In this document: positions 50,374 through 64,000 of the stretch, piece after piece
How positions within the stretch are numbered: the stretch's first letter is position 1
How the letters are laid out: each line of letters begins with the position of its first letter
Assembly: GCF_964340395.1 (NCBI RefSeq)
Contig: NC_135552.1
Location: 8,583,994-8,647,993 of the forward strand
Reading direction: 5' to 3'
Origin: Glandiceps talaboti
Lineage: Eukaryota > Hemichordata > Enteropneusta > Spengelidae
Length of the DNA: 64,000 nt
Translations under genes and position numbers: made by a program
The notes under the pieces: generated by a model
Database searches by the model: none
The model's input: the letters and a program-made list of their open reading frames with translations, nothing else
Told to the model about the DNA's origin: nothing

Positions 50374-53194
50374 AGTGTACCAGGGCCTAGGGTTTAACTG
50401 TTGTATAAAATAATTCTCATTCTGTACCAAAAGATATAAACACTTTTCAAGAATCTAAGCAAACTTTTTCATTTATTGAACAAAAATGAACAAGACCCCT
50501 TAGCTTACCTGAAAGTGCTCTAAGCCGTACACACAAAGCAACAAAGTCATCAAACGTAACAAAACCACCAGCTTTAGCATATCTCTTTAATAATACTTGG
50601 AAGGCTTGTGGACTCAGATTGTATCCTGTAAGTAGTAATACACAGAGTAAAATAAAATAATATTAACCATAGAATCAAAATACTGGATCTTTACCTACCA
50701 CTACTGTGGAAGGACCTGGGGGAAACAGGTACTGACACAAGATTCTATGATGCAGTGTTGGTGTAAAAAACAAACTCACCCATCACTACATCCAGTCAAG
50801 TTTTTCACGACAATTATAAATGCAAAGGATAATGGTATGACACTTACATCACCTTAGGTTTGAGGTCACGACCCCATTTTGGGGGGTCATGACCTCATTC
50901 CCAGATGAAGATGGCTGGCAGCCAATGAAATATTGGAAATGTCTGATATTCTACTGTACTGTTGTTGATGAAATTAACCTTTTGTAGAGAACAGTTTGTT
51001 TGAATAAAATTATTACAACAATTATAACCAAATATCTCAAGTCCGTTCAAAGATGCCTAACTTGTGAATTTGATATTTAAACTCACACTAGTTTCACATC
51101 GTGTTTTGGTTTTTTAACTACACCAGATAGAATAGAAAAGGTATTAAAGTGACAATATAGTTATCTATATGTAAATTTAAACATTTACTTCTATGATAGA
51201 CACTACATCAAAACATGGTCTTACCAAAACTACGGACTACAGCTGCAAGTTCATGTGCATCCATGGTTCCTGATCTATCCCTATCAAAGTTGATAAACGT
51301 CTGCTTCCATTGGTGTAAACACGCCCACAACTCCTTGAATTCATTGAAACCCATCTTTCCTGTCATGTCACGCTGAGGTCAATCAAGGTTAAGGGTCAAC
51401 AATCATCAAATCATTTCAAGTCTATTATTTACATGTTTAACTTGCATTCTTTATAAGAAATACTAAGTTGGTTTTTTCATTATTTAAAAGGAAGACAATG
51501 TTTATCCTTTATGCAAGTTTTAATTTCACTCTATCTCTTCTCAGGAAATTTTAATCCATTTATGTCTTTCACATAAACATTTATTTACAATATAACATGA
51601 TTAAAACTTGCTGACTGATATTACTTACTTCATCAATAAAGTGATACACAACAATTTTATACTGACTTTTTCTTTCACACAAAATGGTTCTCTCTGTTTT
51701 CATTTGTGAATGCTACGGTTGTAAAGGATACATCCAACATGGCAATCATAACACGACAGGTCTCTAAACTGAAAGCTAAAAGTGTAAATAAATAGATTAA
51801 AAAAACAGTGAATTTCAATAGATTAGATTAGATTAGATTAGATTAGATTAGATTAGATTAGATTAGATATAACTTTATTACAACCGTATAGAAAATTGGC
51901 CAGCTCTAGTAGGGGTGTGCCACCAATGCTGCCAACCCAAGACCCCATTTTAGACCCAAAAACCAATACCCCATTTTAGACCAAAATACATAATCACTGA
52001 TATGAAAATGTCAACCAATGGGAGAGGGAAATTCCCGGAAATTCCGAACTAGTTGAGAATTTACTATGTGGTTCCTCCCAGGACCTCATTTTAGACCAAA
52101 CAAAATCGAAAATTGTGTAAAGTGGACCCCATTTTACACTCCTTATCTCTAAAATACAGTACCCATTTTAGACCAAAGGGCAAAAAAACCCACTCCAAAA
52201 GATGGCAAATATATGTATACCCAATAGGTGGGAGTACCCCCCACCCCACCCCACCCCCCACGCAGGTTTATGACAACGCAGTACAACTGATATTCTGTGT
52301 CAAACAACTCAAGTATGTATACTGTTACTAAGGATAGTAATTTTAAACTCAGGTTGTACATTCATAACAATTGTCAATAAAACTTACGTGTAAAACTTCC
52401 ATGGAAATTAGCTTTGGTAAGACATGCTTGTAATTCAGTTGCCTCAATCTGTCCATCCTATTAAGTGGAGAGAGAATTACAAATAATCAATGTCTATTAT
52501 GGGATGTAAACAATAACTCTTTAGCTTTCATTCAAATTTCTGAACACTTACCAGTGTACAGTATACATTGTATAGATGATAGATGATAGCTTTTATTACA
52601 ACCATATAGAAAATTGACAACTTTATTTGGGTATATGACTGTAATAAAGATATTAAAGAACACTACAATGAAATAGGCTAATGTTATAAAGTATATAAGT
52701 ATAAAACAATTTCCTGATTAGATAATTTTAAATGAGTTTTAATAGTACGTATGTTTGTCTGTGTGTATGTCTGTGTGTATGTCTGTGTGTATGTATGTAT
52801 GTATGTATGTATGTATGTATGTATGTATGTATGTATGTATGTATGTATGTATGTGTGTGTGTGTATGTATGTATGTATGTATGTATGTATGTATGTATGT
52901 ATGTATGTATGTATGTATGTATGTATGTGTGTATGTCTGTGTGTATGTCTGTGTGTATGTCTGTGTGTGTGTATGTCTGTGTGTGTATGTCTGTGTGTGT
53001 ATGTCTGGTTGTGTATGTCTGTGTGCATTTGTGTGTATGTATTGTGTGTGCATGTGCATGGTGTGTGTGTGTGTCTGTGTGTATGTCTATGTGTGTGTGT
53101 GTGTCTGTGTGTATGTCTGTGTGTATGTCTGTGTATGTCTGTGTATGTATGTATGCATGTGTATGTGCATGGTGTGTGTGTGTGTGTGTGTGTA

Positions 53195-53270
<76 letters not shown>

Positions 53271-55077
53271 CAAGTAATTCAGTTAGCATTAGGTTCCTAT
53301 CTAGCCAAACTATAGGATAACACTTGGTTTCCACCTAGCAGTTTTCTATTATCTATATAACATAATTAGGTTGTCTCCAAAACCACCATTGGTTTCAATT
53401 GGTTTATACAGTTTTGAGATCACCAAATTTATTTAAACCTAAATACAATTACATTGTGATATAATAGGTACACTAATCAAATTTACTGTATACAATAAGC
53501 TATGTATTTGCTGTCAAACTTTACAATGCTACATGTAATTGATTGTTGATCACTGTCTCTTTGTAATCACATTTTGATTATAGTACAGGGTTATTTCAAT
53601 AAAATTAACAAATAACAAATCCATATTACTGCCTTCAAATCAATCAGTATAATCCATCACCGTCAAGGTAAAAACATTCAAATGTTGTAAAATGATTTAA
53701 TAGTTTTTAGAAGTATATTTTTTATTTTTAAAGTGTCCATGGATGAGGATTGGGGTATTTATTTTGGATTTTTAATTTATATAAAATCATGTCTTCCTAC
53801 TTGAAAAATCAGTAAAACAACATATACCAGGTCCTTGTTTGTAACTCAATAAATTGTAAAACACAGATAAATGTGTAAAATCTTTGTTATTGTGCGTACA
53901 ATAACAACATTTTTTTTACATGTTTTTAAGCTTTTTACCTTTTTGCAATGTATTAAGTTTAACAAACACAGACTTGGTCAATGTTATTTTACATTCATTT
54001 TTTCAGTAGGATGCCATGATAAGATTGTTTTTATAAATTAAAAATCCAAAATAAATACCCCAATTCCCATCCATATGGCCACTTTAATGTCAATTGTGTT
54101 TGGGATACATCACAAGGTGATTATGCTTGGTTGACAATAAATAAATGAATGAATATTTGTTTGTACCTTGACTAAAATTTTTAATTTGAAATATGTTTTT
54201 CTATTCATTTATTATTCACTTAGTACAGAAAATAATTCCTAAGACTGTATGTAGCTGACAAAAAGAGAACAAGAAAACATGAAACTATACAAAGGTCTGA
54301 AACTATCGAACAGTAATGATTACAAGATAAATGTATGCATAATTTAGTAGATGTGGACCACATGGTATAATTAATTGTCAAAATAACAGTAAAACTAATT
54401 AGCTATATTAACTAATTAATCAATTAATTATAAGTGACTTACAGCCCCAGCTACTGCTGTGTAGTATGTCCATAGTGGATCGTGATTGCCTTGATACTGA
54501 GGATGTGCTGGGTAGCCACTAAACTATATAATGAAAAAAACAAAACATACGAAATATTTAGTATTTGATTTCACAAATCTGAATTCACTTTTGCAGCATA
54601 CACTGGACAGAAGTAACATTACATTGTACTAACAAACTGCAAGTCAGTTAAAATCAATACATATATCGCTGTTGCTGTGTAATTTGATATATTATGCTCG
54701 TGTATTGTTGACGCGTAGCTGGACTTATCGGGGACGGAACTTCGTTATGGGGAGATTTGTGAAACCAGTTTTCTGTTGGATATTACGATTCTCAAAGAAC
54801 GTAAAATCGGAAAATATGATGTGTAAGGCTTTGGAGAACTATTGACAGATTAAATTTACCGCCCATGTAACGTAACTACATTCGTTTACACATCCTTAGC
54901 AACAACTTTCACCTGTTGTAATGTACGGTGTACGACTCGTACTCGACAAGTGTCGATCAGCTGTCGTACAAATACCATAATCGCACAGTTTGTTGTTATC
55001 TGTTCATCAATACGTAATCTCTGACATATCTAAATCCCGTCCACTTCAGCACCTACCTGTATATGTATCGTCGCCAT
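49927..55077 (-). CDS. SRI/GCA: Sorcin/grancalcin-type penta-EF-hand calcium-binding protein, complete, 8 exons
   Basis: Joined coding exons (transcript order): 55057-55077, 54443-54523, 52388-52457, 51732-51775, 51225-51372, 50509-50625, 50175-50233, 49927-49953. They total 567 bases, 188 residues plus TGA, and every junction has GT-AG ends in matching phase. The short N-terminal part ([19 protein letters not shown]) is less Gly/Pro-rich than vertebrate sorcin. [39 protein letters not shown] and [15 protein letters not shown] are hallmarks of this subfamily. EF2 ([12 protein letters not shown]) and EF3 ([12 protein letters not shown]) have full calcium loops; EF1 begins [10 protein letters not shown]4 and EF5 are degenerate, as usual. 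Penta-EF proteins dimerise through EF5 and move to membranes on calcium binding; sorcin acts on ryanodine receptors and calcium channels. Invertebrates commonly have one pro-orthologue of sorcin and grancalcin, so I do not choose between them. Confidence 0.93.
50175..50233 (-). CDS. SRI/GCA: Sorcin exon 7 (EF5, first half)
   Basis: [19 protein letters not shown]; acceptor ATTATAG, donor GAT|GTAAGT, phase 0. Confidence 0.93.
50342..50372. repeat. Poly-C tract, 31 bases
   Basis: Uninterrupted C run in the sorcin intron between exons 6 and 7. Other G/C homopolymers occur at 49582-49598 and 60566-60588. The lengths may be assembly-limited. Confidence 0.95.
50509..50625 (-). CDS. SRI/GCA: Sorcin exon 6 (EF4)
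   Basis: [20 protein letters not shown] then [18 protein letters not shown]; acceptor TTACAG, donor G|GTAAGC. The EF4 loop lacks the usual acidic ligands. Confidence 0.94.
51225..51372 (-). CDS. SRI/GCA: Sorcin exon 5 (EF2 and EF3)
   Basis: Acceptor CCTCAG, donor G|GTAAGA; carries both complete calcium-binding loops and the connecting helix [17 protein letters not shown]. Confidence 0.95.
51732..51775 (-). CDS. SRI/GCA: Sorcin exon 4
   Basis: [15 protein letters not shown]; acceptor TTTTAG; donor GAT|GTATCC, GT but otherwise weak, the least canonical junction of the gene. Confidence 0.88.
51821..51905 (-). mobile_element. 3' end of a retroelement with (TAATC)n tail
   Basis: (GATTA)n at 51821-51868 followed by tataactttattacaaccg and tatagaaaattgg. 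On the minus strand this is a conserved 3' end plus a pentamer tail, as in CR1/L2-type elements. The same 3' end recurs at 52574-52620. Confidence 0.6.
51941..52178 (+). repeat. Five spaced copies of cccattttagacc(a)aaa
   Basis: Copies near 51943, 51968, 52085, 52127 (diverged) and 52162 in the sorcin intron between exons 3 and 4; probably the remains of one repeat element next to the (GATTA)n tail. Confidence 0.6.
52388..52457 (-). CDS. SRI/GCA: Sorcin exon 3 (EF1)
   Basis: [20 protein letters not shown] between TTAATAG and C|GTAAGT; ends in phase 1. Confidence 0.92.
52574..52620 (-). mobile_element. Second copy of the same retroelement 3' end
   Basis: gatgatagatgatagc then ttttattacaaccatatag and aaaattgacaa, matching 51869-51905 with a different tail repeat (ATC-rich). 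Only the last ~35 bases are recognisable. Confidence 0.55.
52747..53270. repeat. (TATG)n/(TG)n/(TGTC) compound microsatellite, ~520 bp
   Basis: Within the second sorcin intron. It is made of TATG runs, TGTCTGTG units and a final (TG)n. Frames on both strands are long only because of the repeat. Confidence 0.96.
54443..54523 (-). CDS. SRI/GCA: Sorcin exon 2
   Basis: 27 codons between TATATAG and GTAAGT, both phase 0; encodes [16 protein letters not shown], the helix entering EF1. Confidence 0.92.
55057..55077 (-). CDS. SRI/GCA: Sorcin exon 1 (start)
   Basis: ATG in the context GTAAAATGG, seven codons (MATIHIQ), donor CAG|GTAGGT, phase 0. Confidence 0.85.
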
Positions 55078-57240
<2,163 letters not shown>

Positions 57241-57849
57241 TGGTTATAAAACTTTGTTTATTACGTTGAGCGTTACTTCAAGAAAAATAACAGTGAATAT
57301 GAATTATAAAATTACATTCAAAACATATAGATAGTATACTCTCATATAGGAAGTACACTCTCATAGAGGAAAACTGGTATACAAGCTGTAGAACTTTTAC
57401 ACAACTCGTCTGTTTTGGTTTAGAAATGAAGATTTTCAGATTGATGGTACCGTTTGGGTTTGCTAGTTTCAAACAAGTCGGGGTGGCCTTTGATGACTGA
57501 CTGACTGCCTGCTATTGCTGTGTGGGAAGTCGATCAAATATTATTGTCTCTAGACCTGTCTGTTTATTTTTTGTTTTCACATCCTAGGTGGTACATAAGT
57601 GTTTTGTGATTGGAATATCATTATTTAAAGTTATATAATAGATTGTATTACACTATTTTCTGCATTCAGAACAATGACCTTGTCACTGCATTTGTTTGTT
57701 GTATGTATGGGAAGGCACATTTCCTATTTTTTTTTTTTTTGCAATATTAGTGTTTTTCTACATCCCTAGTACAGTACTATGAAATAGCAGAGAAGTCATT
57801 GTATGAGGGGAGGTGGTGATCTGATCTAGAAAATATTGCTATTGTTAAG

Positions 57850-58210
57850 GTGTAGTGATATGGATGACAAGTTTATGATAATATGTATATGCACAGAAAT
57901 TATATTGGTGATGGTGTGGTAATATGGCTATGTGACGAAATGATATGCCATGAAAATGTGGTAATATGGCTAAGTGATGAAGTGATATGCAGTGACAATG
58001 TGGTAATATTATGGGCTGGGGAAGCGATATGGAGCAAATGTGAAATATGGCTATGCAAAGGAATGGTACAAGGAGACAATGTGGCAATATTGTTTGGTGA
58101 TGAAATGATATGCAGTGACAATATGGTTCATCAAAGTGGTGATAAGGTTTTACAAAGAGTGATATAGCGTGACATAGGGATGATATGCCTGGAAAAAGGC
58201 ATGATATGGC
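57850..58210. repeat. Degenerate ~40-45-bp tandem repeat
   Basis: Repeated words gtaatatggctatgtgac, gaaatgatatgcagtgacaa and tgtggtaatat recur about eight times with decay. Confidence 0.75.
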
Positions 58211-59470
58211 TTGAAAAGTGTGATACAAAGCCAGGGACATGTGATAGTTGTGATGATATCATGCACATATTGCTTTATCAATTCATACAATCGATGACAC
58301 TGAAGTAACAGCAATGAATGAACCATTATAGGATTGCAAACATCTCTTTCTCTCTTTTTTTAATCGCTACACACCGGTACTCAAAAAACAATTTTGTAAT
58401 CTCAAAAATAATGTTTCTGTTGGTCATATCACATTCAGAGTTTTTAAGTACAAAACAGTTTTTAGCTCCAAACCATGCAGTCGACAGGTGAGTATAGTTC
58501 ATGTACATATACAGCAAACCATGTATACTTAACAATGCATCATGTTGTCAAAAATAATAATTTGTTGACACTACTTTTTTTTTATCTTTCTTGGCAGATA
58601 AAAAGTGTTGCTTTGATAAGAAGAAAGAAGTGAAAGAGTCAAAATGGTTCTTTTAAAATACCATGTCATATTTTCATATCACGAAATTTGTCAATATGGT
58701 GCAATTTTACAATTTTTGTGATACAATAGACATTTTTATTCTTTGCGATTTTGCTGGAAAGAGAGATCTAAGGCCTAAGTATAATAGACAGTCATGCTAA
58801 TGAAATATTTAGCCATATCTTGAGACTTGCTTCAGACAATACAGACTGCAGTAAAACAACAAAACGCTTGCTTAACTTGACATCAACACTATTACACACA
58901 TAAAAAAACATGACATATATTTATCAAATACCCCCAAAATAAAGCTTCCCAAACAAAGTCATCAGAAATATTATTTTTTGTCAAAGGAAAATGCCTTAAA
59001 CAGCTTCTCAGTGTAGCCTAAAAAAACAGGCCATTCTCAAAGAAAAATCCAACAAAATTAATGTGTTTTTTTGAAAGTCATTTCAACAGTGCTATGTCCT
59101 TCTCTCTTGGTTATTGTCCCTCTGTGTGTAGTAACATGCTACATAATAAAAGGTCTTGGCCATCATTCAGATTTCATAACCAAATTTAACTTGTGTAATG
59201 TACACAGCTGTTGACACTCCATGGCTGAAGTTTATACTATAATAAAAACTGTGCTATGCTTTGAACATCCAACTACATCAATCACTCAATTCGGTCAAGG
59301 ACAAAATACCCCTGCTATAATAATTATCACATACATTTGTTGGTAAACTAAAATTGAGTTGAACAACTTATTTCCATGGTTACTCGCTTGAAAGACCAAC
59401 GTTGATCTCATCTCATATACCACTCACTCGGTATGCAGCATATCTAGCATGGACCTTCTCAATGAACACT

Positions 59471-59557
59471 ACCCTCTAGTGGCAGCACTATGTACCGTAG
59501 TTCAATAGTGAAATATAAGCTGTAATGGCACTTTCAATAAATAGTGCCCTCTACTGG
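59471..59557 (-). promoter_or_regulatory. Two CTCF-like motifs in tandem
   Basis: On the minus strand CCACTAGAGGGTAG (59482-59469) and CCAGTAGAGGGCAC (59557-59544). The second matches the CCASYAGRKGGCRS consensus at all 14 positions and the first at 13. They are ~75 bp apart in the same orientation, and their flanks are weakly similar (caatgaacact / caataaatagt), so they may be copies of a small repeat. Confidence 0.35.
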
Positions 59558-60277
59558 TAGATTTCTGTGCATTGTTGTCGTATTCTATTTACACTGTATT
59601 TCAAGGCCACACCACAATCTGAGTTTAATGTCCACCCTATTTACATACAGAGTTATACCATTCAAGTTTTAAATTATTTGATCCTACACTGAGAAAACTG
59701 TCTCTTTCAAAGTTGACATTGAGCTACCACCAGCTGTGAAGTACAGCACATACAGCAAACTATGCTAGACTTCTCCCAAGTTGAAAAAAATTCTAATTTA
59801 ATGTGAGAGCTTGATCAAAACACTTTGATTCTGTGATGTGCAAAATCTTAAACATTCTAGCATTTGGACGACTGTTTATTGCAAAGACATTAAAATCCAA
59901 ACTATAAGCCACTATTCAAAATACTACCATATGTAGGTATAGTAAAGATAAATGGATAACTTCGTCAAAGTTAGGGAGCAATACAAAATGAAAACATTAA
60001 ATGTGTTCACAGGTCCTTGAGCCAGTACCCAGGATTGTATGTTTTACTTTAATTCACACCTTGGGAGGGCGCTGTATCAAAATCCTTCTTTGCATGTGAC
60101 TGCATCATCACTGCATTGTGGTGGTATTTTGTAATGTTCAGATTCCTGTTTCTGAATGAAATATTACTGTTCTCTCTCAAAATCACTTTCAATGGATGTG
60201 TAGATTCTGAGAAAGAACAGCAATGGTTGTGAAACTCAAACAGGATTTTAGACTATATCGCACGTCTGCCTCACTGT

Positions 60278-60318
<41 letters not shown>

Positions 60319-60345
60319 TGTAGTAGTAGTAGTTGTAGTAGTAGT
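60278..60345. repeat. (AGT)n trinucleotide tract
   Basis: About 22 units with two ttg interruptions. Confidence 0.93.
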
Positions 60346-60565
60346 GTAATGCTGACAAGTCTGTAGTAGTTTAATACAGAACAGTATACTTCTCAAATAC
60401 AAAACTGAATAAATGCTGTTAATAACATCAAAATTACAATATTTGTATCAGAAACATACTTTTCCAAAAGGAATCTCACAACACTGTACTTCAACAAAGT
60501 AAACAAGCACTCTTGCCTATGTAGATAGTCAATTCCATACACCATGTATTACTTTGTTTTTATCT

Positions 60566-60588
60566 CCCCCCCCCCCCCCCCCCCCCCC
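60566..60588. repeat. Poly-C tract, 23 bases
   Basis: Uninterrupted C run about 560 bp downstream (minus sense) of the DNAJB6 stop codon. Confidence 0.95.
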
Positions 60589-61147
60589 AATCACATAGTT
60601 ATAAAATTCCTCTAAATACCAGGCAATAAGAAGGCATACAAGTGCGTGTGCTGAAAAGCTGTTGTCAGTCGGTGGGGTCTTCTTTACATCCTTGACAATA
60701 TTACAAAATGCTGTTTATAACTTTATATGTTTTTCTCTGTTACTTAAAGTCTTATTCGAATGCTTCTAAAAATAGTTTGGGAGAATTTGTCAAAATGAAA
60801 GTGAAAACCACAACACTGGGAGCCTGTCTTGTAACTCTGTCAATTGTACATCTTGTAACTGACTCTTTCATCATACACACAGTCACATTCTTTCCCTATC
60901 ACACACTAGTTCGGCATGGATTCTTATTTAAGTTAAACTTCCACCATATGATTTCTGTCCTAGCAGTATATAGTCTTTTTTTTGTTCCCCTAATAAAAAC
61001 TGTATTAGGGTTAAAGAGCTTCTGGTAAAAATTCCTTTAGACACAGCCCGTTCTCTTCAGTGAGATAAGCCTGGCATGTACATGTAGATGTTTTCTTGTT
61101 TAAATTAAGTTATAGTCTCTGTGAAAAGGTTTTGGTTTTAATAGCTT

Positions 61148-61247
61148 CTAACGTTCATATTCCAGCTGTGGTACACCATCCACTGTAAGCGATTTTAAGT
61201 TGTCGTCTTCATAAACTTCCACTGTTTCTTTTCCGTTGTCATAAACT
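61148..61247 (-). CDS. DNAJB6: DNAJB6-type co-chaperone, last coding exon
   Basis: Acceptor GTACAG, phase matches the previous exon. It encodes KVYDNGKETVEVYEDDNLK then SLTVDGVPQLEYER and TAG. The aligned DNAJB6 segment is the one preceding the end of the short isoform ([20 protein letters not shown]). The protein ends about 10 residues after the SLTVDG motif, so it lacks the long tail of the vertebrate nuclear isoform. Confidence 0.92.
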
Positions 61248-61638
61248 CTGTACGTGTAGGAGTGAAAACTACATGGTTAATATGTGGAAAAACTGACTTG
61301 CCCTTGATGCCAGGAATGCTTTGGTGGCAAATCAATTAATGTTGAAGGAGAAACTTGTTGGACTGGTTTGCAGATATCTAACTGTTTTTTGTTTTTTTAT
61401 GCAGAGAACTTTTTTGTTTTGATTGTATCTTTTCAATTGAATTGTTTATTGACTAGATACAAACAAAATTTGTACATTTTAAAGATGTATATTATTATCG
61501 GGGATAATATATCTGGTGAAGGCCACAGAAATAGCTCAATCTGAACTTGTCACGGCTATGACCCTAACACTAGTTCTGATCCACAAAAGCAAATGTTTGT
61601 ACAAAAGGCTAGTGGCATACGTACTGAAAAAGGGACTG

Positions 61639-61675
<37 letters not shown>

Positions 61676-62001
61676 GATATCCAATCTGGTTCACTGTATA
61701 TTCACAAAGCTGGGATGAATAGTTAGATGTTCATATTCCAAGTTATTTAAACTGTCAACTGTTTCCTTTGGTTGACTTCACAAATCTAACCCTTAAAATA
61801 ACACACTGATGTATCCACTACCATTATACTGAGGGGGCTATGACCATCCACTACAATTGTACTAAGGGGGCTATGACCATACACAACTTTTCACTATCAT
61901 AGTCCACTGCATTTTATACAGAATTAACTCAAATCCAAATTAGTCATATTATCTTGTCACATTTTCCGAACTCAATAAAATATAGAAATATACAAACTTA
62001 C

Positions 62002-62109
62002 TTTTTCGTTGTAATTTTCTTGCCATTTACAATTTTTGTGGTTGTTGACGTTCTTTTTACATTTCCTGTGCCCGTGCTGAAACTTGAACTAGACGAGAAA
62101 CCAGTGAAA
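62002..62109 (-). CDS. DNAJB6: DNAJB6-type co-chaperone, penultimate coding exon
   Basis: Bounded by CTTACAG and GTAAGT; enters in phase 2 and leaves with two bases of a codon. It encodes FTGFSSSSFSTGTGNVKRT then STTTKIVNGKKITTK. This is the Ser-rich segment followed by the S-x-S-T-K-x-V-N-G-[RK]-K-I-T-T-K motif of DNAJB6/DNAJB2-class Hsp40s. In that family the Ser/Thr-rich region suppresses aggregation of polyglutamine and amyloid substrates and recruits HDACs. The J domain and G/F-region exons lie upstream, to the right, and were not found before base 64000. Confidence 0.9.
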
Positions 62110-64000
62110 CTGTAAGGAAACATACACAAATGGAAAGGAACACATTACTAAAGAGAGTTACATGCAGACAATGACAACACCACCTATACACAGTGAAACC
62201 TAGCCATACAGTATTACAACTACACTGTACTTTAACTGTTTACCCAATCTATTACCAGGTTGACTGATCTTTGATATTTTATGAGAACAAGCCTGCACTT
62301 GAAATGATATATGGGTTTGAAATAAGTATCGGCTGTAACACAGACCCTGGAGTTCTAGGGTCTCTAGTACAACTGGATATCTATCTGCAGAATCAATTTT
62401 CTTAACACAACGAGTTAAGTATGGATAGATTTCACTATCTATATTTCATCCCTCATCTTCAACAACAATGTGGTAGAACCCCATTACTTTCAAATGGGGG
62501 GTAATACCTTCTGCTTGGATGGGGATACACAGGATGTATGGCTTGCAAAGATCTGGAAACCTTACCTTCATCCTCTTACCACTTACATATACATTGTATA
62601 ACGATGGTCAAAACACATGCAGTTACATTCTAGCCAAGCAAAGCAACATAAATTTCATTGGAAAAGTTGCAGCATTGAAACCAAACAGCTAGCAAATGCC
62701 AAATACATCTATTGCTATTTGTAAGGAAAGTCATCTATACATGTTCATGCATACTAATATGATGAAAGAGTTGGCAATGCATCCAATATGGTATGTTTAT
62801 GTTTTAGTGTGTAGTCTCAATAGTAAACAATATATTTGGTAACTTAAGGAGCTCACATCATGTCAATATATTGTATCCAGGACTCAAAAATCCATTTGAA
62901 GGCCACTTAGCATATGGATATTATAAAGTAGTTTTTCAATTTCACTTCTTGTCATTTTGAAAAAAGTACTTGGTTATTTCACTAGTAATGATCAGCTAAC
63001 CATAATTCTTTATCTATTTATTTCACATACATGTATGTAATGTTTTACAAAATCAATCACATACAATGTAACCTAGAACTCTGGAAAATGAGTCTACAAT
63101 TCACTTTTAGATACCCGGTATATCCATACAGAGGGTTTTTCTGAATTTGCACATTCTTTCCTTTTTTCTGTCCCTTGTAGTTTTACTTACATTAAACCTA
63201 TTTAAACTATTTCTTCAAAAGATCAAACTTGCAGAAAATCTCATGTATTACAAGAAAACCACCAAGGGCAGAAAATGTACATATATGCCCAGTGACCTCA
63301 GTAGCATAATTATTTACTTGTCATATTTGGAGTAAAGTTATAAGTAATGTCCGAAGGCCATGAACTCTTATTATTGTAAATTTATATTTCCTCTAACTTT
63401 GTCTTTTCTTGGTACAGTAAGTAGATACAGTACCAATCATAACCACTGAACTTATTGAAATGAAATCTGTACTTTTGAATTCTTTTTTGGAAACACTCAC
63501 ATAAATGATAAACTTAAACACAAAGTTGACATTTCAGACTCAAAGTGGATCCCCCATGAAAATAAGAAAGGTAATCTTGACTTGTCATCAGATATGCAAT
63601 AAGAATAATGGAAGCCTACTATATCAGTTGTATAAATCAGTATTTTCTTTCGCCACTAGTCTATGCATCGCCACGAATAGGACAGTATGAATTCCAATAC
63701 TACATGTACATAGAATCATGTTATCTTAGACATTCCATGACATTTTGGTGAATGTGGTAAACTATGTACAGTAACTGGGATAAAATGACTTAGCAGGAGT
63801 AAAACAAATCAAAGGACCCCTCTTCACCCAACATCATATAATTCTATTTATACACACAAACTGGTGAATATAAATTCCTATGTAATGATTGTTAATGACT
63901 AATCCAAGTCGGTCTATCAACTTATTTCACATAACCTAAAGGGGGTGAGTTATTTAAATTTAATAGGCAAACATCAACTTGTTATACATTGCTTCTCCTG
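62110..64000 (-). other. Intron of the DNAJB6-type gene to the window edge
   Basis: AT-rich, no J-domain or Gly/Phe-rich exon recognised. The remaining exons are expected beyond base 64000. Confidence 0.5.

Larger units (their letters stand above)
57241..61147 (-). other. Probable 3' UTR / downstream region of the DNAJB6-type gene
   Basis: No further coding exon was seen. Candidate polyadenylation signals (AATAAA on the minus strand) lie at about 59874-59880 and 57257-57262, so the true 3' end is unknown. The stretch includes (AGT)n at 60278, poly-C at 60566, two CTCF-like sites near 59.5 kb and a ~42-bp degenerate repeat at 57850-58210. The plus-strand frame at 60708-61028 is AT-rich and featureless. 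Confidence 0.4.

Noticed and set aside
52684-53334. Long overlapping frames on both strands (up to 216 codons) rich in His-Thr or Val-Cys
   Set aside because: They are translations of (TG)n/(TATG)n repeats; every phase is open and no domain is present. The same holds for frames at 2408-2754, 12397-12661 and 23259-23595.
60708-61028. 106-codon hydrophobic plus-strand frame next to the DNAJB6 last exon
   Set aside because: AT-rich sequence gives hydrophobic residues; no family resemblance and no splice or promoter context.

Overview
This is an AT-rich, intron-rich animal genome window with very little coding sequence. Single exons sit inside tens of kilobases of microsatellites, decayed tandem repeats and transposon remnants. 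The frequent acatgtacatgta-type words, the LINE with a 2A motif and the large introns suggest a marine invertebrate (lophotrochozoan or invertebrate deuterostome). I cannot name the species from sequence alone. There are no bacterial operons, CRISPR arrays or phage genes.

All three recognised protein genes run on the minus strand. (1) About 46.8 kb leftwards to beyond base 1: a RhoGAP of the SH3-WW-PH-RhoGAP family (ARHGAP12/27 type). Only the first coding exon (SH3, 46390-46794) and a WW exon (18960-19145) were found, separated by about 27 kb; the PH and RhoGAP exons were not seen. (2) 49927-55077: a complete eight-exon sorcin/grancalcin penta-EF-hand gene, 188 residues, with every splice junction in phase. 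(3) 61148 to beyond the right edge: the two last coding exons of a DNAJB6-type J-domain co-chaperone. A tRNA-Asp(GTC) gene lies on the plus strand at 47597-47668, just upstream of the RhoGAP gene.

The large RhoGAP intron carries an intact, apparently young LINE on the minus strand (33936-38730, 14-bp target-site duplication). ORF1 has a virus-like 2A motif (SGDVERNPGP) near its N terminus. ORF1 and ORF2 lie in the same frame, separated by one UAG. The first ATG of ORF2 falls inside the endonuclease domain, so a working ORF2 protein seems to need read-through of that UAG or a non-AUG start.

At 18171-18239 the minus strand carries all core nucleotides of a type I hammerhead ribozyme, inside a roughly 360-bp element lacking an ORF. 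That element abuts one arm of a ~100-bp inverted repeat. Other structure includes: three copies of a small palindromic MITE, each with a 9-bp target duplication; a 66-bp near-perfect inverted repeat enclosing a (TG)n tract; a 19-copy, 54-bp minisatellite with an alternating two-unit higher-order pattern; and very long (TA)n, (GA)n and (CTCA)n tracts. Most long open frames in the window are translations of microsatellites and were discarded.
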